Origin: Drosophila miranda | Taxonomy: Eukaryota; Arthropoda; Insecta; Diptera; Drosophilidae | Assembly: GCF_003369915.1 (NCBI RefSeq) | Contig: NW_022881603.1 | Span: 35,275,522 to 35,339,521, forward strand | DNA: 64,000 bases | Reading direction: 5' to 3' | Part shown: positions 10,221 through 23,477 of the stretch, one piece after another | How positions within the stretch are numbered: the stretch's first letter is position 1 | Layout: the number at the start of each line of letters is the position of its first letter | Translations under genes and position numbers: made by a program | Notes under the pieces: model-generated | Database searches by the model: none | Told to the model about the DNA's origin: nothing | What the model saw: the letters and a program-made list of their open reading frames with translations, nothing else

Positions 10221-11897
10221 TATACCCGATACTCAAAATGAGTATTGGTGTATATTAGATTTGTGGTGAAAATGGATGTGTGTAACGTCCAGAAGGAATC
10301 GTTTCCGAACCCATAAAGTATATATATTCTTGATCAGCATCAATAGCCGAGTCGATTGAGCCATGTCTGTCTGTCCGTCCGTCCGTCTGTCCGTCTGTCC
10401 GTCCCCTTCATCGCCTAGTGCTCAAAGACTATAAGAGCTAGAGCAACGATGTTTTGGATCCAGACTTCTGTGATATGTCACTGCTACAAAAATATTTCAA
10501 AACTTCGCCCCGCCCACTTCCGCCCCCACAAAGGACGAAAATCTGTGGCATCCACAATTTTAAAGATATGAGAAAACCAAAAACGTAGAGTTGTAGGGAA
10601 TGACTATATCTTTAAGACTGCGGAATCTGAATTGGATCGTATTATTATTATAGCCAGCATCAAGAAAACAATTTCATTTTTTCTCGCCCTGTCTCTCTCT
10701 AACACACACGTAGCATAGGCGGCTTTGCTTAGAGTAAAACATTAGCGCCTAGATCTCAGAGACTACAAAAGCTAGAGCAACCAAATTTGGTATCCACACT
10801 CCTAATATATCGGATCGAGACGAGTTTGTTTCAAAATTTCGCCACACCCCTATCCGCCCCCGCAAAGGACGAAAATCTGGGGATATTCAAAAATCTCAGA
10901 GACTATTAAGGCTAGAGTAACCAAATTTGGTATCCGCACTCCTGTTAGATCTAACTATAAAACGTGTATCTCAAAATTTCGCCCCACTATAAGAGCTAGA
11001 GCAACGATGTTTTGGATCCAGACTTCTGTGATATGTCACTGCTACAAAAATATTTCAAAACTTCGCCCCGCCCACTTCCGCCCCACAAAGGACGAAAATC
11101 TGTGGCATCCACAATTTTGAAGATATGAGAAAACCAAAAACGCAGACTTGTAAAGAATAACCATATCTTTAAGACTGCGAAATCTGAATTGGATCGTATT
11201 ATTTTTATAGCCAGCATCAAGAAAACAATTTAATTTTTTCTCGCCCTGTCTCTCTCTAACACACACGTAGCATAGCCGGCTTTGATTAGAGTAAAACATA
11301 AGCGGCTAGATCTCAGAGACTACAAAAGCTAGAGCAACCAAATTTGGTATCCACACTCCTAATATATCGGACCGAGACGAGTTTGTTTCAAAATTTCGCC
11401 ACACCCCCTTCCGCCCCCGCAAAGGACGAAAATCTGGGGATATTCAAAAATCTCAGAGACTATTAAAGCTAGAGTAACCAAATTTGGTATCCGCACTCCT
11501 GTTAGATTTTACTATAAAACGTGTATCTTAAAATTTCGCCCCACCCTCTTCCGCCCACACAAAGGACGAAAATCTGTTGCATCCACAATATTGCACATTC
11601 GAGAAAACTAAAAACGCAGAATCATAGATAATGACCATATCTATCAGATTGCTGAATCTGGATCAGATCAGATCATTTTTATAGCCAATAGGAACAAATC
11701 AATTTGCAGTGGCTACGCAGCGCCCGACGTCACGCTCAGACTGATTTTCTGTCTCTCTCGCACGCACTCTTTGTCGTGTCGTTCAATATTAGCGGCGTCT
11801 GCCGGAGAGAGCCATACTGACTTAGTATCGGGTATAACCGTAGAGTTGCGGTGTCCGCAGCAACTCACAACGTTCCACCTCGTTTTTTTCTGGTTTT
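10221..11897 (+). mobile_element. DINE unit 5 (chimeric long class, 1677 bp)
   Basis: Third copy of the long unit (fusion about 10986), slightly diverged (AACATAAGCGGC variant near 11300). Its 3' end carries an extra TTTTTTCTGGTTTTTA after CTCG, also seen inverted at the ends near 48092 and 61167. Confidence 0.88.
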
Positions 11898-13004
11898 TAT
11901 ACCCGATACTCAAAATGAGTATTGGGGTATATTAGATTTGTGGTAAAAGTGGATGTGTGTAACGTCCAGAAGGAACCGTTTCCGACCCCATAAAGTATAT
12001 ATATTCTTGATCAGCATCAATAGCCGAGTCGATTGAGCCATGTCTGTCTGTCCGTCCGTCCGTCTGTCCGTCTGTCCGTCCCCTTCATCGCCTAGTGCTC
12101 AAAGACTATAAGAGCTAGAGCAACGATGTTTTGGATCCAGACTTCTGTGATATGTCACTGCTACAAAAATATTTCAAAACTTCGCCCCGCCCACTTCCGC
12201 CCCCACAAAGGACGAAAATCTGTGGCATCCACAATTTTAAAGATATGAGAAAACCAAAAACGTAGAGTTGTAGGGAATGACTATATCTTTAAGACTGCGG
12301 AATCTGAATTGGATCGTATTATTATTATAGCCAGCATCAAGAAAACAATTTAATTTTTTCTCGCCCTGTCTCTCTCTAACACACACGTAGCATAGCCGGC
12401 TTTGATTAGAGTAAAACATTAGCGCCTAGATCTCAGAGACTACAAAAGCTAGAGCAACCAAATTTAGTATCCACACTCCTAATATATCGGACCGAGACGA
12501 GTTTGTTTCAAAATTTCGCCACACCCCCTTCCGCCCCCGCAAAGGACGAAAATCTGGGGATATTCAAAAATCTCAGAGACTATTAAAGCTAGAGTAACCA
12601 AATTTGGTATCCGCACTCCTGTTAGATCTTACTACAAAACGTGTATCTCAAAACTTCGCCCCACCTCTTTCCGCCCACACAAAGGACGAAAATCTGTTGC
12701 ATCCACAATATTGCACATTCGAGAAAACTAAAAACGCAGAATCATAGATAATGACCATGTCTATTAGATTGCTGAATCTGGATCAGATCGGATTATTTTT
12801 GTAGCCAAAAGGAACAAATCAATTTGCAGTGGCTACGCAGCCCCTGACGTCACGCTCAGACTGATTTTCTGTCTCTCTCGCACGCACTCTTTGTCGTGTG
12901 GTTCAATATTAGCGGCGTCTGCCGCAGGAGAGCCATACTGACTTAGTATCGGGTATAACTGTAGAGTTGCGGTGTCCGCAGCAACTCACAACGTTCCACC
13001 TCAT
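11898..13004 (+). mobile_element. DINE unit 6 (class A variant, 1107 bp)
   Basis: Full block order; the 3' third is a distinct variant (CAGCCCCTGACGTC, ACCTCAT end) shared with unit 9. Confidence 0.88.
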
Positions 13005-13460
13005 TATACCCGAAACTCAAAATGAGTATTGGGGTATATTAGATTTGTGGTAAAGTGGATGTGTGTAACGTCCAGAAGGAACCGTTTCCGACCCCATAAA
13101 GTATATATATTCTTGATCAGCATCAATAGCCGAGTCGATTGAGCCCTGTCTGTCTGTCCGTCTGTCCGTCCGTCCGTCTGTCCGTCCGTCCGTCCGTCCG
13201 TCCGTCCGTCCGTCCGTCCCCTTCAGCGCCTAGTGCTCAAAGTCTATAAGAGCTAGAGCAACGATGTTTTGGATCCAGACTTCTGTGATATGTCACTGCT
13301 ACAAAAATATTTCAAAACTTCGCCCCGCCCACTTCCGCCCCCACAAAGGACGAAAATCTGTGGCATCTACATTTTTAAAGATACGATAAAACCAAAAACG
13401 TAGAGTTGTAGAGAATGACCATATCTTTAAGACTGCGGAATCTGAATTGGATCGTATTAT
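13005..13460 (+). mobile_element. DINE unit 7 (truncated, 456 bp)
   Basis: Contains the 5' palindrome, a long GTCY tract and only the first sub-repeat; the next unit begins directly after GATCGTATTAT. Confidence 0.88.
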
Positions 13461-14517
13461 TATACCCGAAACTCAAAATGAGTATTGGGGTATATTAGAT
13501 TTGTGGTAAAAGTGGATGTGTGTAACGTCCAGAAGGAATCGTTTCCGACCCCATAAAGTCATGTCTGTCTGTCCGTCTGTCCGTCTGTCATTCCCTATTA
13601 GCGCCTAGTGCTCAAAGACTATAAAAGCTAGAGCAACAATGTCTTGGATCCAGACTTCTGTGATATGTCACTGCTACAAAAATATTTCAAAACTTCGCCC
13701 CGCCCACTTCCGCCCCCACAAAAGACGAAAATCTGTGGCATCCACAATTTTAAAGATATGAGAAAACTAAGAACGCAGAATCGTAGATAATGACCATATC
13801 TTTTAGACTGCGGAATCTGAATTGGATCGTATTATTATTATAGCCAACATCAAAAAAAACAAATTCATTTTTTCTCGCCCTGTCTCTCTCTAACACACAC
13901 GTAGCATAGGCGGCTTTGCTTAGAGTAAAACATTAGCGCCTAGATCTCAGAGACTACCAAAGCTAGAGCAACCAAATTTGGTATCCACACTCCTAATATA
14001 TCGGACCGAGACGAGTTTGTTTCAAAATTTCGCCACACCCCCTTCCGCCCCGCAAAGGACGAAAATCTGGGGATATTCAAAAATCTCAGAGACTATTAAG
14101 GCTAGAGTAACCAAATTTGGTATCCGCACTTCTGTTAGATCTTACTATAAAACGTGTATCTTAAAATTTCGCCCCACCTCTTTCCGCCCACACAAAGAAC
14201 GAAAATCTGTTGCATCCACAATATTGCACATTCGAGACTACTAAAAACGCAGAATCATAGATAATGACCATATCTATCAGATTGCTGAATCTGGATCAGA
14301 TCAGATCATTTTTATAGCCAATAGGAACAAATCAATTTGCAGTGGCTACGCAGCGCCCGACGTCACGCTCAGACTGATTTTCTGTCTCTCTCGCACGCAC
14401 TCTTTGTCGTGTCGTTTAATATAAGCGGCGTCTGCCGGAGGAGAGCCATACTGACTTAGTATCGGGTATAACCGTAGAGTTGCGGTGTCCGCAGCAACTC
14501 ACAACGTTCCCCCTCGT
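13461..14517 (+). mobile_element. DINE unit 8 (class B, 1057 bp)
   Basis: Same class as unit 1, without the GATCAGCATC block; near-identical to units 11, 13 and 16. Confidence 0.9.
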
Positions 14518-15624
14518 TATACCCGATACTCAAAATGAGTATTGGGGTATATTAGATTTGTGGTGAAAATGGATGTGTGTAACGTCCAGAAGGAATCGTT
14601 TCCGAACCCATAAAGTATATATATTCTTGATCAGCATCAATAGCCGAGTCGATTGAGCCATGTCTGTCTGTCCGTCCGTCCGTCTGTCCGTCTGTCCGTC
14701 CCCTTCATCGCCTAGTGCTCAAAGACTATAAGAGCTAGAGCAACGATGTTTTGGATCCAGACTTCTGTGATATGTCACTGCTACAAAAATATTTCAAAAC
14801 TTCGCCCCGCCCACTTCCGCCCCCACAAAGGACGAAAATCTGTGGCATCCACAATTTTAAAGATATGAGAAAACCAAAAACGTAGAGTTGTAGGGAATGA
14901 CTATATCTTTAAGACTGCGGAATCTGAATTGGATCGTATTATTATTATAGCCAGCATCAAGAAAACAATTTCATTTTTTCTCGCCCTGTCTCTCTCTAAC
15001 ACACACGTAGCATAGGCGGCTTTGCTTAGAGTAAAACATTAGTGCCTAGATCTTAGAGACTACAAAAGCTAGAGCAACCAAATTTGGTATCCACACTCCT
15101 AATATATCGGACCGAGACGAGTTTGTTTCAAAATTTCGCCACACCCCCTTCCGCCCCCGCAAAGGACGAAAATCTGGGGATATTCAAAAATCTCAGAGAC
15201 TATTAAGGCTAGAGTAACCAAATTTGGTATCCGCACTCCTGTTAGATCTTACTACAAAACGTGTATCTCAAAACTTCGCCCCACCTCTTTCCGCCCACAC
15301 AAAGGACGAAAATCTGTTGCATCCACAATATTGCACATTCGAGAAAACTAAAAACGCAGAATCATAGATAATGACCATGTCTATTAGATTGCTGAATCTG
15401 GATCAGATCGGATTATTTTTGTAGCCAAAAGGAACAAATCAATTTGCAGTGGCTACGCAGCCCCTGACGTCACGCTCAGACTGATTTTCTGTCTCTCTCG
15501 CACGCACTCTTTGTCGTGTGGTTCAATATTAGCGGCGTCTGCCGCAGGAGAGCCATACTGACTTAGTATCGGGTATAACTGTAGAGTTGCGGTGTCCGCA
15601 GCAACTCACAACGTTCCACCTCAT
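14518..15624 (+). mobile_element. DINE unit 9 (class A, 1107 bp)
   Basis: Its first part matches unit 2 (including AGTGCCTAGATCTTAG) and its last third matches unit 6 (CAGCCCCTGACGTC), so it looks like a recombinant of two subtypes. Confidence 0.88.
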
Positions 15625-16084
15625 TATACCCGAAACTCAAAATGAGTATTGGGGTATATTAGATTTGTGGTAAAGTGGATGTGTGTAACGTCCAGAAGGA
15701 ATCGTTTCCGACCCCATAAAGTATATATATTCTTGATCAGCATCAATAGCCGAGTCGATTGAGCCCTGTCTGTCTGTCCGTCTGTCCGTCCGTCCGTCTG
15801 TCCGTCCGTCCGTCCGTCCGTCCGTCCGTCCGTCCGTCCGTCCCCTTCAGCGCCTAGTGCTCAAAGTCTATAAGAGCTAGAGCAACGATGTTTTGGATCC
15901 AGACTTCTGTGATATGTCACTGCTACAAAAATATTTCAAAACTTCGCCCCGCCCACTTCCGCCCCCACAAAGGACGAAAATCTGTGGCATCTACATTTTT
16001 AAAGATACGATAAAACCAAAAACGTAGAGTTGTAGAGAATGACCATATCTTTAAGACTGCGGAATCTGAATTGGATCGTATGTT
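15625..16084 (+). mobile_element. DINE unit 10 (truncated, 460 bp)
   Basis: Duplicate of unit 7, offset about 2620 bp, i.e. the next turn of a truncated/B/A higher-order repeat. Confidence 0.88.
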
Positions 16085-17142
16085 TATACCCGAAACTCAA
16101 AATGAGTATTGGGGTATATTAGATTTGTGGTAAAAGTGGATGTGTGTAACGTCCAGAAGGAATCGTTTCCGACCCCATAAAGTCATGTCTGTCTGTCCGT
16201 CTGTCCGTCTGTCATTCCCTATTAGCGCCTAGTGCTCAAAGACTATAAAAGCTAGAGCAACAATGTCTTGGATCCAGACTTCTGTGATATGTCACTGCTA
16301 CAAAAATATTTCAAAACTTCGCCCCGCCCACTTCCGCCCCCACAAAAGACGAAAATCTGTGGCATCCACAATTTTAAAGATATGAGAAAACTAAGAACGC
16401 AGAATCGTAGATAATGACCATATCTTTTAGACTGCGGAATCTGAATTGGATCGTATTATTATTATAGCCAACATAAAAAAAAACAAATTCATTTTTTCTC
16501 GCCCTGTCTCTCTCTAACACACACGTAGCATAGGCGGCTTTGCTTAGAGTAAAACATTAGCGCCTAGATCTCAGAGACTACCAAAGCTAGAGCAACCAAA
16601 TTTGGTATCCACACTCCTAATATATCGGACCGAGACGAGTTTGTTTCAAAATTTCGCCACACCCCCTTCCGCCCCCGCAAAGGACGAAAATCTGGGGATA
16701 TTCAAAAATCTCAGAGACTATTAAGGCTAGAGTAACCAAATTTGGTATCCGCACTCCTGTTAGATCTTACTATAAAACGTGTATCTCAAAATTTCGCCCC
16801 ACCTCTTTCCGCCCACACAAAGGACGAAAATCTGTTGCATCCACAATATTGCACATTCAAGAAAACTAAAAACGCAGAATCATAGATAATGACCATATCT
16901 ATCAGATTGCTGAATCTGGATCAGATCAGATCATTTTTATAGCCAATAGGAACAAATCAATTTGCAGTGGCTACGCAGCGCCCGACGTCACGCTCAGACT
17001 GATTTTCTGTCTCTCTCGCACGCACTCTTTGTCGTGTCGTTTAATATTAGCGGCGTCTGCCGGAGGAGAGCCATACTGACTTAGTATCGGGTATAACCGT
17101 AGAGTTGCGGTGTCCGCAGCAACTCACAACGTTCCCCCTCGT
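16085..17142 (+). mobile_element. DINE unit 11 (class B, 1058 bp)
   Basis: Second-turn counterpart of unit 8, with a CACATTCAAGAAAAC variant at the third sub-repeat that is shared with the copies ending units 14 and 16. Confidence 0.9.
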
Positions 17143-18128
17143 TATACCCGATACTCAAAATGAGTATTGGGGTATATTAGATTTGTGGTGAAAATGGATG
17201 TGTGTAACGTCCAGAAGGAATCGTTTCCGAACCCATAAAGTATATATATTCTTGATCAGCATCAATAGCCGAGTCGATTGAGCCATGTCTGTCTGTCCGT
17301 CCGTCCGTCTGTCCGTCTGTCCGTCCCCTTCATCGCCTAGTGCTCAAAGACTATAAGAGCTAGAGCAACGATGTTTTGGATCCAGACTTCTGTGATATGT
17401 CACTGCTAAAAAAATATTTCAAAACTTCGCCCCGCCCACTTCCGCCCCCACAAAGGACGAAAATCTGTGGCATCCACAATTTTAAAGATATGAGAAAACC
17501 AAAAACGTAGAGTTGTAGGGAATGACTATATCTTTAAGACTGCGGAATCTGAATTGGATTATTGGATTATTATTATAGCCAGCATCAAGAAAACAATTTC
17601 ATTTTTTCTCGCCCTGTCTCTCTCTAACACACACGTAGCATAGGCGGCTTTGCTTAGAGTAAAACATTAGCGCCTAGATCTCAGAGACTACAAAAGCTAG
17701 AGCAACCAAATTTGGTATCCACACTCCTAATATATCGGATCGAGACGAGTTTGTTTCAAAATTTCGCCACACCCCTATCCGCCCCCGCAAAGGACGAAAA
17801 TCTGGGGATATTCAAAAATCTCAGAGACTATTAAGGCTAGAGTAACCAAATTTGGTATCCGCACTCCTGTTAGATCTAACTATAAAACGTGTATCTCAAA
17901 ATTTCGCCCCACTATAAGAGCTAGAGCAACGATGTTTTGGATCCAGACTTCTGTGATATGTCACTGCTACAAAAATATTTCAAAACTTCGCCCCGCCCAC
18001 TTACGCCCCCACAAAGGACGAAAATCTGTGGCATCTACATTTTTAAAGATACGATAAAACCAAAAACGTAGAGTTGTAGAGAATGACCATATCTTTAAGA
18101 CTGCGGAATCTGAATTGGATCGTATTAT
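17143..18128 (+). mobile_element. DINE unit 12 (chimeric and truncated, 986 bp)
   Basis: Starts as class A, has the sub-repeat 3/1 fusion at about 17912 seen in units 3-5, then stops like the truncated class. Confidence 0.88.
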
Positions 18129-19186
18129 TATACCCGAAACTCAAAATGAGTATTGGGGTATATTAGATTTGTGGTAAAAGTGGATGTGTGTAACGTCCAG
18201 AAGGAATCGTTTCCGACCCCATAAAGTCATGTCTGTCTGTCCGTCTGTCCGTCTGTCATTCCCTATTAGCGCCTAGTGCTCAAAGACTATAAAAGCTAGA
18301 GCAACAATGTCTTGGATCCAGACTTCTGTGATATGTCACTGCTACAAAAATATTTCAAAACTTCGCCCCGCCCACTTCCGCCCCCACAAAAGACGAAAAT
18401 CTGTGGCATCCACAATTTTAAAGATATGAGAAAACTAAGAACGCAGAATCGTAGATAATGACCATATCTTTTAGACTGCGGAATCTGAATTGGATCGTAT
18501 TATTATTATAGCCAACATAAAAAAAAACAAATTCATTTTTTCTCGCCCTGTCTCTCTCTAACACACACGTAGCATAGGCGGCTTTGCTTAGAGTAAAACA
18601 TTAGCGCCTAGATCTCAGAGACTACCAAAGCTAGAGCAACCAAATTTGGTATCCACACTCCTAATATATCGGACCGAGACGAGTTTGTTTCAAAATTTCG
18701 CCACACCCCCTTCCGCCTCCGCAAAGGACGAAAATCTGGGGATATTCAAAAATCTCAAAGACTATTAAGGCTAGAGTAACCAAATTTGGTATTCGCACTT
18801 CTGTTAGATCTTACTATAAAACGTGTATCTTAAAATTTCGCCCCACCTCTTTCCGCCCACACAAAGAACGAAAATCTGTTGCATCCACAATATTGCACAT
18901 TCGAGACTACTAAAAACGCAGAATCATAGATAATGACCATATCTATCAGATTGCTGAATCTGGATCAGATCAGATCATTTTTATAGCCAATAGGAACAAA
19001 TCAATTTGCAGTGGCTACGCAGCGCCCGACGTCACGCTCAGACTGATTTTCTGTCTCTCTCGCACGCACTCTTTGTCGTGTCGTTTAATATAAGCGGCGT
19101 CTGCCGGAGGAGAGCCATACTGACTTAGTATCGGGTATAACCGTAGAGTTGCGGTGTCCGCAGCAACTCACAACGTTCCCCCTCGT
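18129..19186 (+). mobile_element. DINE unit 13 (class B, 1058 bp)
   Basis: Class B copy with small private changes (CGCCTCCGC, TCTCAAAGAC). Confidence 0.9.
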
Positions 19187-20293
19187 TATACCCGATACTC
19201 AAAATGAGTATTGGGGTATATTAGATTTGTGGTGAAAATGGATGTGTGTAACGTCCAGAAGGAATCGTTTCCGAACCCATAAAGTATATATATTCTTGAT
19301 CAGCATCAATAGCCGAGTCGATTGAGCCATGTCTGTCTGTCCGTCCGTCCGTCTGTCCGTCTGTCCGTCCCCTTCATCGCCTAGTGCTCAAAGACTATAA
19401 GAGCTAGAGCAACGATGTTTTGGATCCAGACTTCTGTGATATGTCACTGCTACAAAAATATTTCAAAACTTCGCCCCGCCCACTTCCGCCCCCACAAAGG
19501 ACGAAAATCTGTGGCATCCACAATTTTAAAGATATGAGAAAACCAAAAACGTAGAGTTGTAGGGAATGACTATATCTTAAAGACTGCGGAATCTGAATTG
19601 GATCGTATTATTATTATAGCCAGCATCAAGAAAACAATTTCATTTTTTCTCGCCCTGTCTCTCTCTAACACACACGTAGCATAGGCGGCTTTGCTTAGAG
19701 TAAAACATTAGTGCCTAGATCTTAGAGACTACAAAAGCTAGAGCAACCAAATTTGGTATCCACACTCCTAATATATCGGACCGAGACGAGTTTGTTTCAA
19801 AATTTCGCCACACCCCTATCCGCCCCCGCAAAGGACGAAAATCTGGGGATATTCAAAAATCTCAGAGTCTATTAAGGCTAGAGTAACCAAATTTGGTATC
19901 CGCACTCCTGTTAGATCTTACTATAAAACGTGTATCTCAAAACTTCGCCCCACCTCTTTCCGCCCACACAAAGGACGAAAATCTGTTGCATCCACAATAT
20001 TGCACATTCAAGAAAACTAAAAACGCAGAATCATAGATAATGACCATATCTATCAGATTGCTGAATCTGGATCAGATCAGATCATTTTTATAGCCAATAG
20101 GAACAAATCAATTTGCAGTGGCTACGCAGCGCCCGACGTCACGCTCAGACTGATTTTCTGTCTCTCTCGCACGCACTCTTTGTCGTGTCGTTTAATATTA
20201 GCGGCGTCTGCCGGAGGAGAGCCATACTGACTTAGTATCGGGTATAACCGTAGAGTTGCGGTGTCCGCAGCAACTCACAACGTTCCCCCTCGT
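19187..20293 (+). mobile_element. DINE unit 14 (class A, 1107 bp)
   Basis: Full class A copy close to unit 2. Confidence 0.9.
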
Positions 20294-21278
20294 TATACCC
20301 GATACTCAAAATGAGTATTGGGGTATATTAGATTTGTGGTGAAAATGGATGTGTGTAACGTCCAGAAGGAATCGTTTCCGAACCCATAAAGTATATATAT
20401 TCTTGATCAGCATCAATAGCCGAGTCGATTGAGCCATGTCTGTCTGTCCGTCCGTCCGTCTGTCCGTCTGTCCGTCCCCTTCATCGCCTAGTGCTCAAAG
20501 ACTATAAGAGCTAGAGCAACGATGTTTTGGATCCAGACTTCTGTGATATGTCACTGCTACAAAAATATTTCAAAACTTCGCCCCGCCCACTTCCGCCCCC
20601 AAAAAGGACGAAAATCTGTGGCATCCACAATTTTAAAGATATGAGAAAACCAAAAACGTAGAGTTGTAGGGAATGACTATATCTTTAAGACTGCGGAATC
20701 TGAATTGGATCGTATTGTTTTTATAGCCAGCATCAAGAAAACAATTTCATTTTTTCTCGCCCTGTCTCTCTCTAACACACACGTAGCATAAGGGATCCTT
20801 TGCTTAGAGTAAAACACTAGCGCCTAGATCTCAGAGACTACAAAAGCTAGAGCAACCAAATTTGGTATCCACACTCCTAATATATCGGATCGAGACGAGT
20901 TTGTTTCAAAATTTCGCCACACCCCTATCCGCCCCCGCAAAGGACGAAAATCTGGGGATATTCAAAAATCTCAGAGACTATTAAGGCTAGAGTAACCAAA
21001 TTTGGTATCCGCACTCCTGTTAGATCTAACTATAAAACGTGTATCTCAAAATTTCGCCCCACTATAAGAGCTAGAGCAACGATGTTTTGGATCCAGACTT
21101 CTGTGATATGTCACTGCTACAAAAATATTTCAAAACTTCGCCCCGCCCACTTCCGCCCCCACAAAGGACGAAAATCTGTGGCATCTACATTTTTAAAGAT
21201 ACGATAAAACCAAAAACGTAGAGTTGTAGAGAATGACCATATCTTTAAGACTGCGGAATCTGAATTGGATCGTATAAT
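20294..21278 (+). mobile_element. DINE unit 15 (chimeric and truncated, 985 bp)
   Basis: Counterpart of unit 12 about 3.15 kb further on, with the same fusion (about 21062). Units 13-14-15 form a B/A/chimeric turn. Confidence 0.88.
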
Positions 21279-22335
21279 TATACCCGAAACTCAAAATGAG
21301 TATTGGGGTATATTAGATTTGTGGTAAAAGTGGATGTGTGTAACGTCCAGAAGGAATCGTTTCCGACCCCATAAAGTCATGTCTGTCTGTCCGTCTGTCC
21401 GTCTGTCATTCCCTATTAGCGCCTAGTGCTCAAAGACTATAAAAGCTAGAGCAACAATGTCTTGGATCCAGACTTCTGTGATATGTCACTGCTACAAAAA
21501 TATTTCAAAACTTCGCCCCGCCCATTTCCGCCCCCACAAAAGACGAAAATCTGTGGCATCCACAATTTTAAAGATATGAGAAAACTAAGAACGCAGAATC
21601 GTAGATAATGACCATATCTTTTAGACTGCGGAATCTGAATTGGATCGTATTATTATTATAGCCAACATAAAAAAAAACAAATTCATTTTTTCTCGCCCTG
21701 TCTCTCTCTAACACACACGTAGCATAGGCGGCTTTGCTTAGAGTAAAACATTAGCGCCTAGATCTCAGAGACTACCAAAGCTAGAGCAACCAAATTTGGT
21801 ATCCACACTCCTAATATATCGGACCGAGACGAGTTTGTTTCAAAATTTCGCCACACCCCTTCCGCCCCCGCAAAGGACAAAAATCTGGGGATATTCAAAA
21901 ATCTCAGAGACTATTAAGGCTAGAGTAACCAAATTTGGTATCCGCTCTTCTCTTCCATCTTACTATAAAACGTGTATCTCAAAATTTCGCCCCACCTCTT
22001 TCCGCCCACACAAAGGACGAAAATCTGTTGCATCCACAATATTGCACATTCAAGAAAACTAAAAACGCAGAATCATAGATAATGACCATATCTATCAGAT
22101 TGCTGAATCTGGATCAGATCAGATCATTTTTATAGCCAATAGGAACAAATCAATGTGCAGTGGCTACGCAGCGCCCACCGTCACGCTCAGACTGATTTTC
22201 TGTCTCTCTCGCACGCACTCTTTGTCGTGTCGTTTAATATTAGCGGCGTCTGCCGGAGGAGAGCCATACCTACTTAGTATCGGGTATAACCGTAGAGTTG
22301 CGGTGTCCGCAGCAACTCACAACGTTCCCCCTCGT
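21279..22335 (+). mobile_element. DINE unit 16 (class B, 1057 bp)
   Basis: Class B copy with a private cluster of changes near 21945-21960 (TCCGCTCTTCTCTTCC). Confidence 0.9.
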
Positions 22336-22479
22336 TATACCCGATACTCAAAATGAGTATTGGGGTATATTAGATTTGTGGTGAAAATGGATGTGTGTAA
22401 CGTCCAGAAGGAATCGTTTCCGAACCCATAAAGTATATATATTCTTGATCAGCATCAATAGCCGAGTCGATTGAGCCCT

Positions 22480-22513
<34 letters not shown>

Positions 22514-23477
22514 CCGTCTGTCCGTCCGTCCATCCGTCCGACCGTCCGTCCGTCCCCTTCAGCGCCTAGTGCTCAAAGACTATAAGAGCTAGAGCAACGA
22601 TGTTTTGGATCCAGACATCTGTGATATGTCACTGCTACAAAAATATTTCAAAACTTCGCCCCGCCCACTTCCGCCCCCACAAAGGACGAAAATCTGTGGC
22701 ATCCACAATTTTGAAGATATGAGAAAACCAAAAACGCAGACTTGTAAAGAATGACCATATCTTTAAGACTGCGAAATCTGAATTGGATCGTATTATTATT
22801 ATAGCCAGCATCAAGAAAACAATTTAATTTTTTCTCGCCCTGTCTCTCTCTAACACACACATAGCATAGCCGGCTTTGATTAGAGTAAAACATTAGCGCC
22901 TAGATCTCAGAGACTACAAAAGCTAGAGCAACCAAATTCAGTATCCACACTCCTAATATATCGGACCGAGACGAGTTTGTTTCAAAATTTCGCCACACCC
23001 CTTCCGCCCCCGCAAAGGACGAAAATCTGGGGATATTCAAAAATCTCAGAGACTATTAAGGCTAGAGTAACCAAATTTGGTATCCGCACTCCTGTTAGAT
23101 TTTACTATAAAACGTGTATCTTAAAATTTCGCCCCACCCTCTTCCGCCCACACAAAGGACGAAAATCTGTTGCATCCACAATATTGCACATTCGAGAAAA
23201 CTAAAAACGCAGAATCATAGATAATGACCATATATATCAGATTGCTGAATTTGAATCAGATCAGATAATTTTTATAGCCAATAGGAACAAATCAATTTGC
23301 AGTGGCTACGCAGCGCCCGACGTCACGCTCAGACTGATTTTCTGTCTCCCTCGCTCGCACTCTTTGTCGTGTCGTTTAATTTTAGCGGCGTCTGCCGGAG
23401 GGGAGCCATACTGACTTAGTATCGGGTATAACTGTAGAGTTGCGGTGTCCGCAGCAACTCACAACGTTCCCCCTCGT
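22336..23477 (+). mobile_element. DINE unit 17 (array end, 1142 bp)
   Basis: The most diverged unit, with a longer, mixed GTCY tract including CATC and GACC. It ends CCCCCTCGT next to non-repeat sequence. Confidence 0.88.

Larger units (their letters stand above)
4369..23477 (+). repeat. DINE-1-like Helitron head-to-tail array, 18 units
   Basis: Non-autonomous elements follow one another without spacer. Each full unit starts with a palindrome (TATACCCGATACTC / GAGTATTGGGGTATA), has a GTCY microsatellite, three diverged internal sub-repeats of about 200 bp (each with a CGCCCC-type block and GGACGAAAATCTG), a copy of AGTATCGGGTATA complementary to the start, and a 3' hairpin (GAGTTGC...GCAACTC) about 17 bp before the end CCCTCGT. 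Most junctions are CTCGT|TATACCC. There is no long coding frame and no Rep/helicase. Unit classes: B (about 1057 bp, lacking the TTCTTGATCAGCATC block), A (about 1107 bp), truncated (456-460 bp) and chimeric (985 or 1660-1677 bp). Confidence 0.9.

Noticed and set aside
4369..23477. CRISPR-like or bacterial repeat array
   Set aside because: Units are about 1 kb without short spacers, and the window holds introns and fly retrotransposons.
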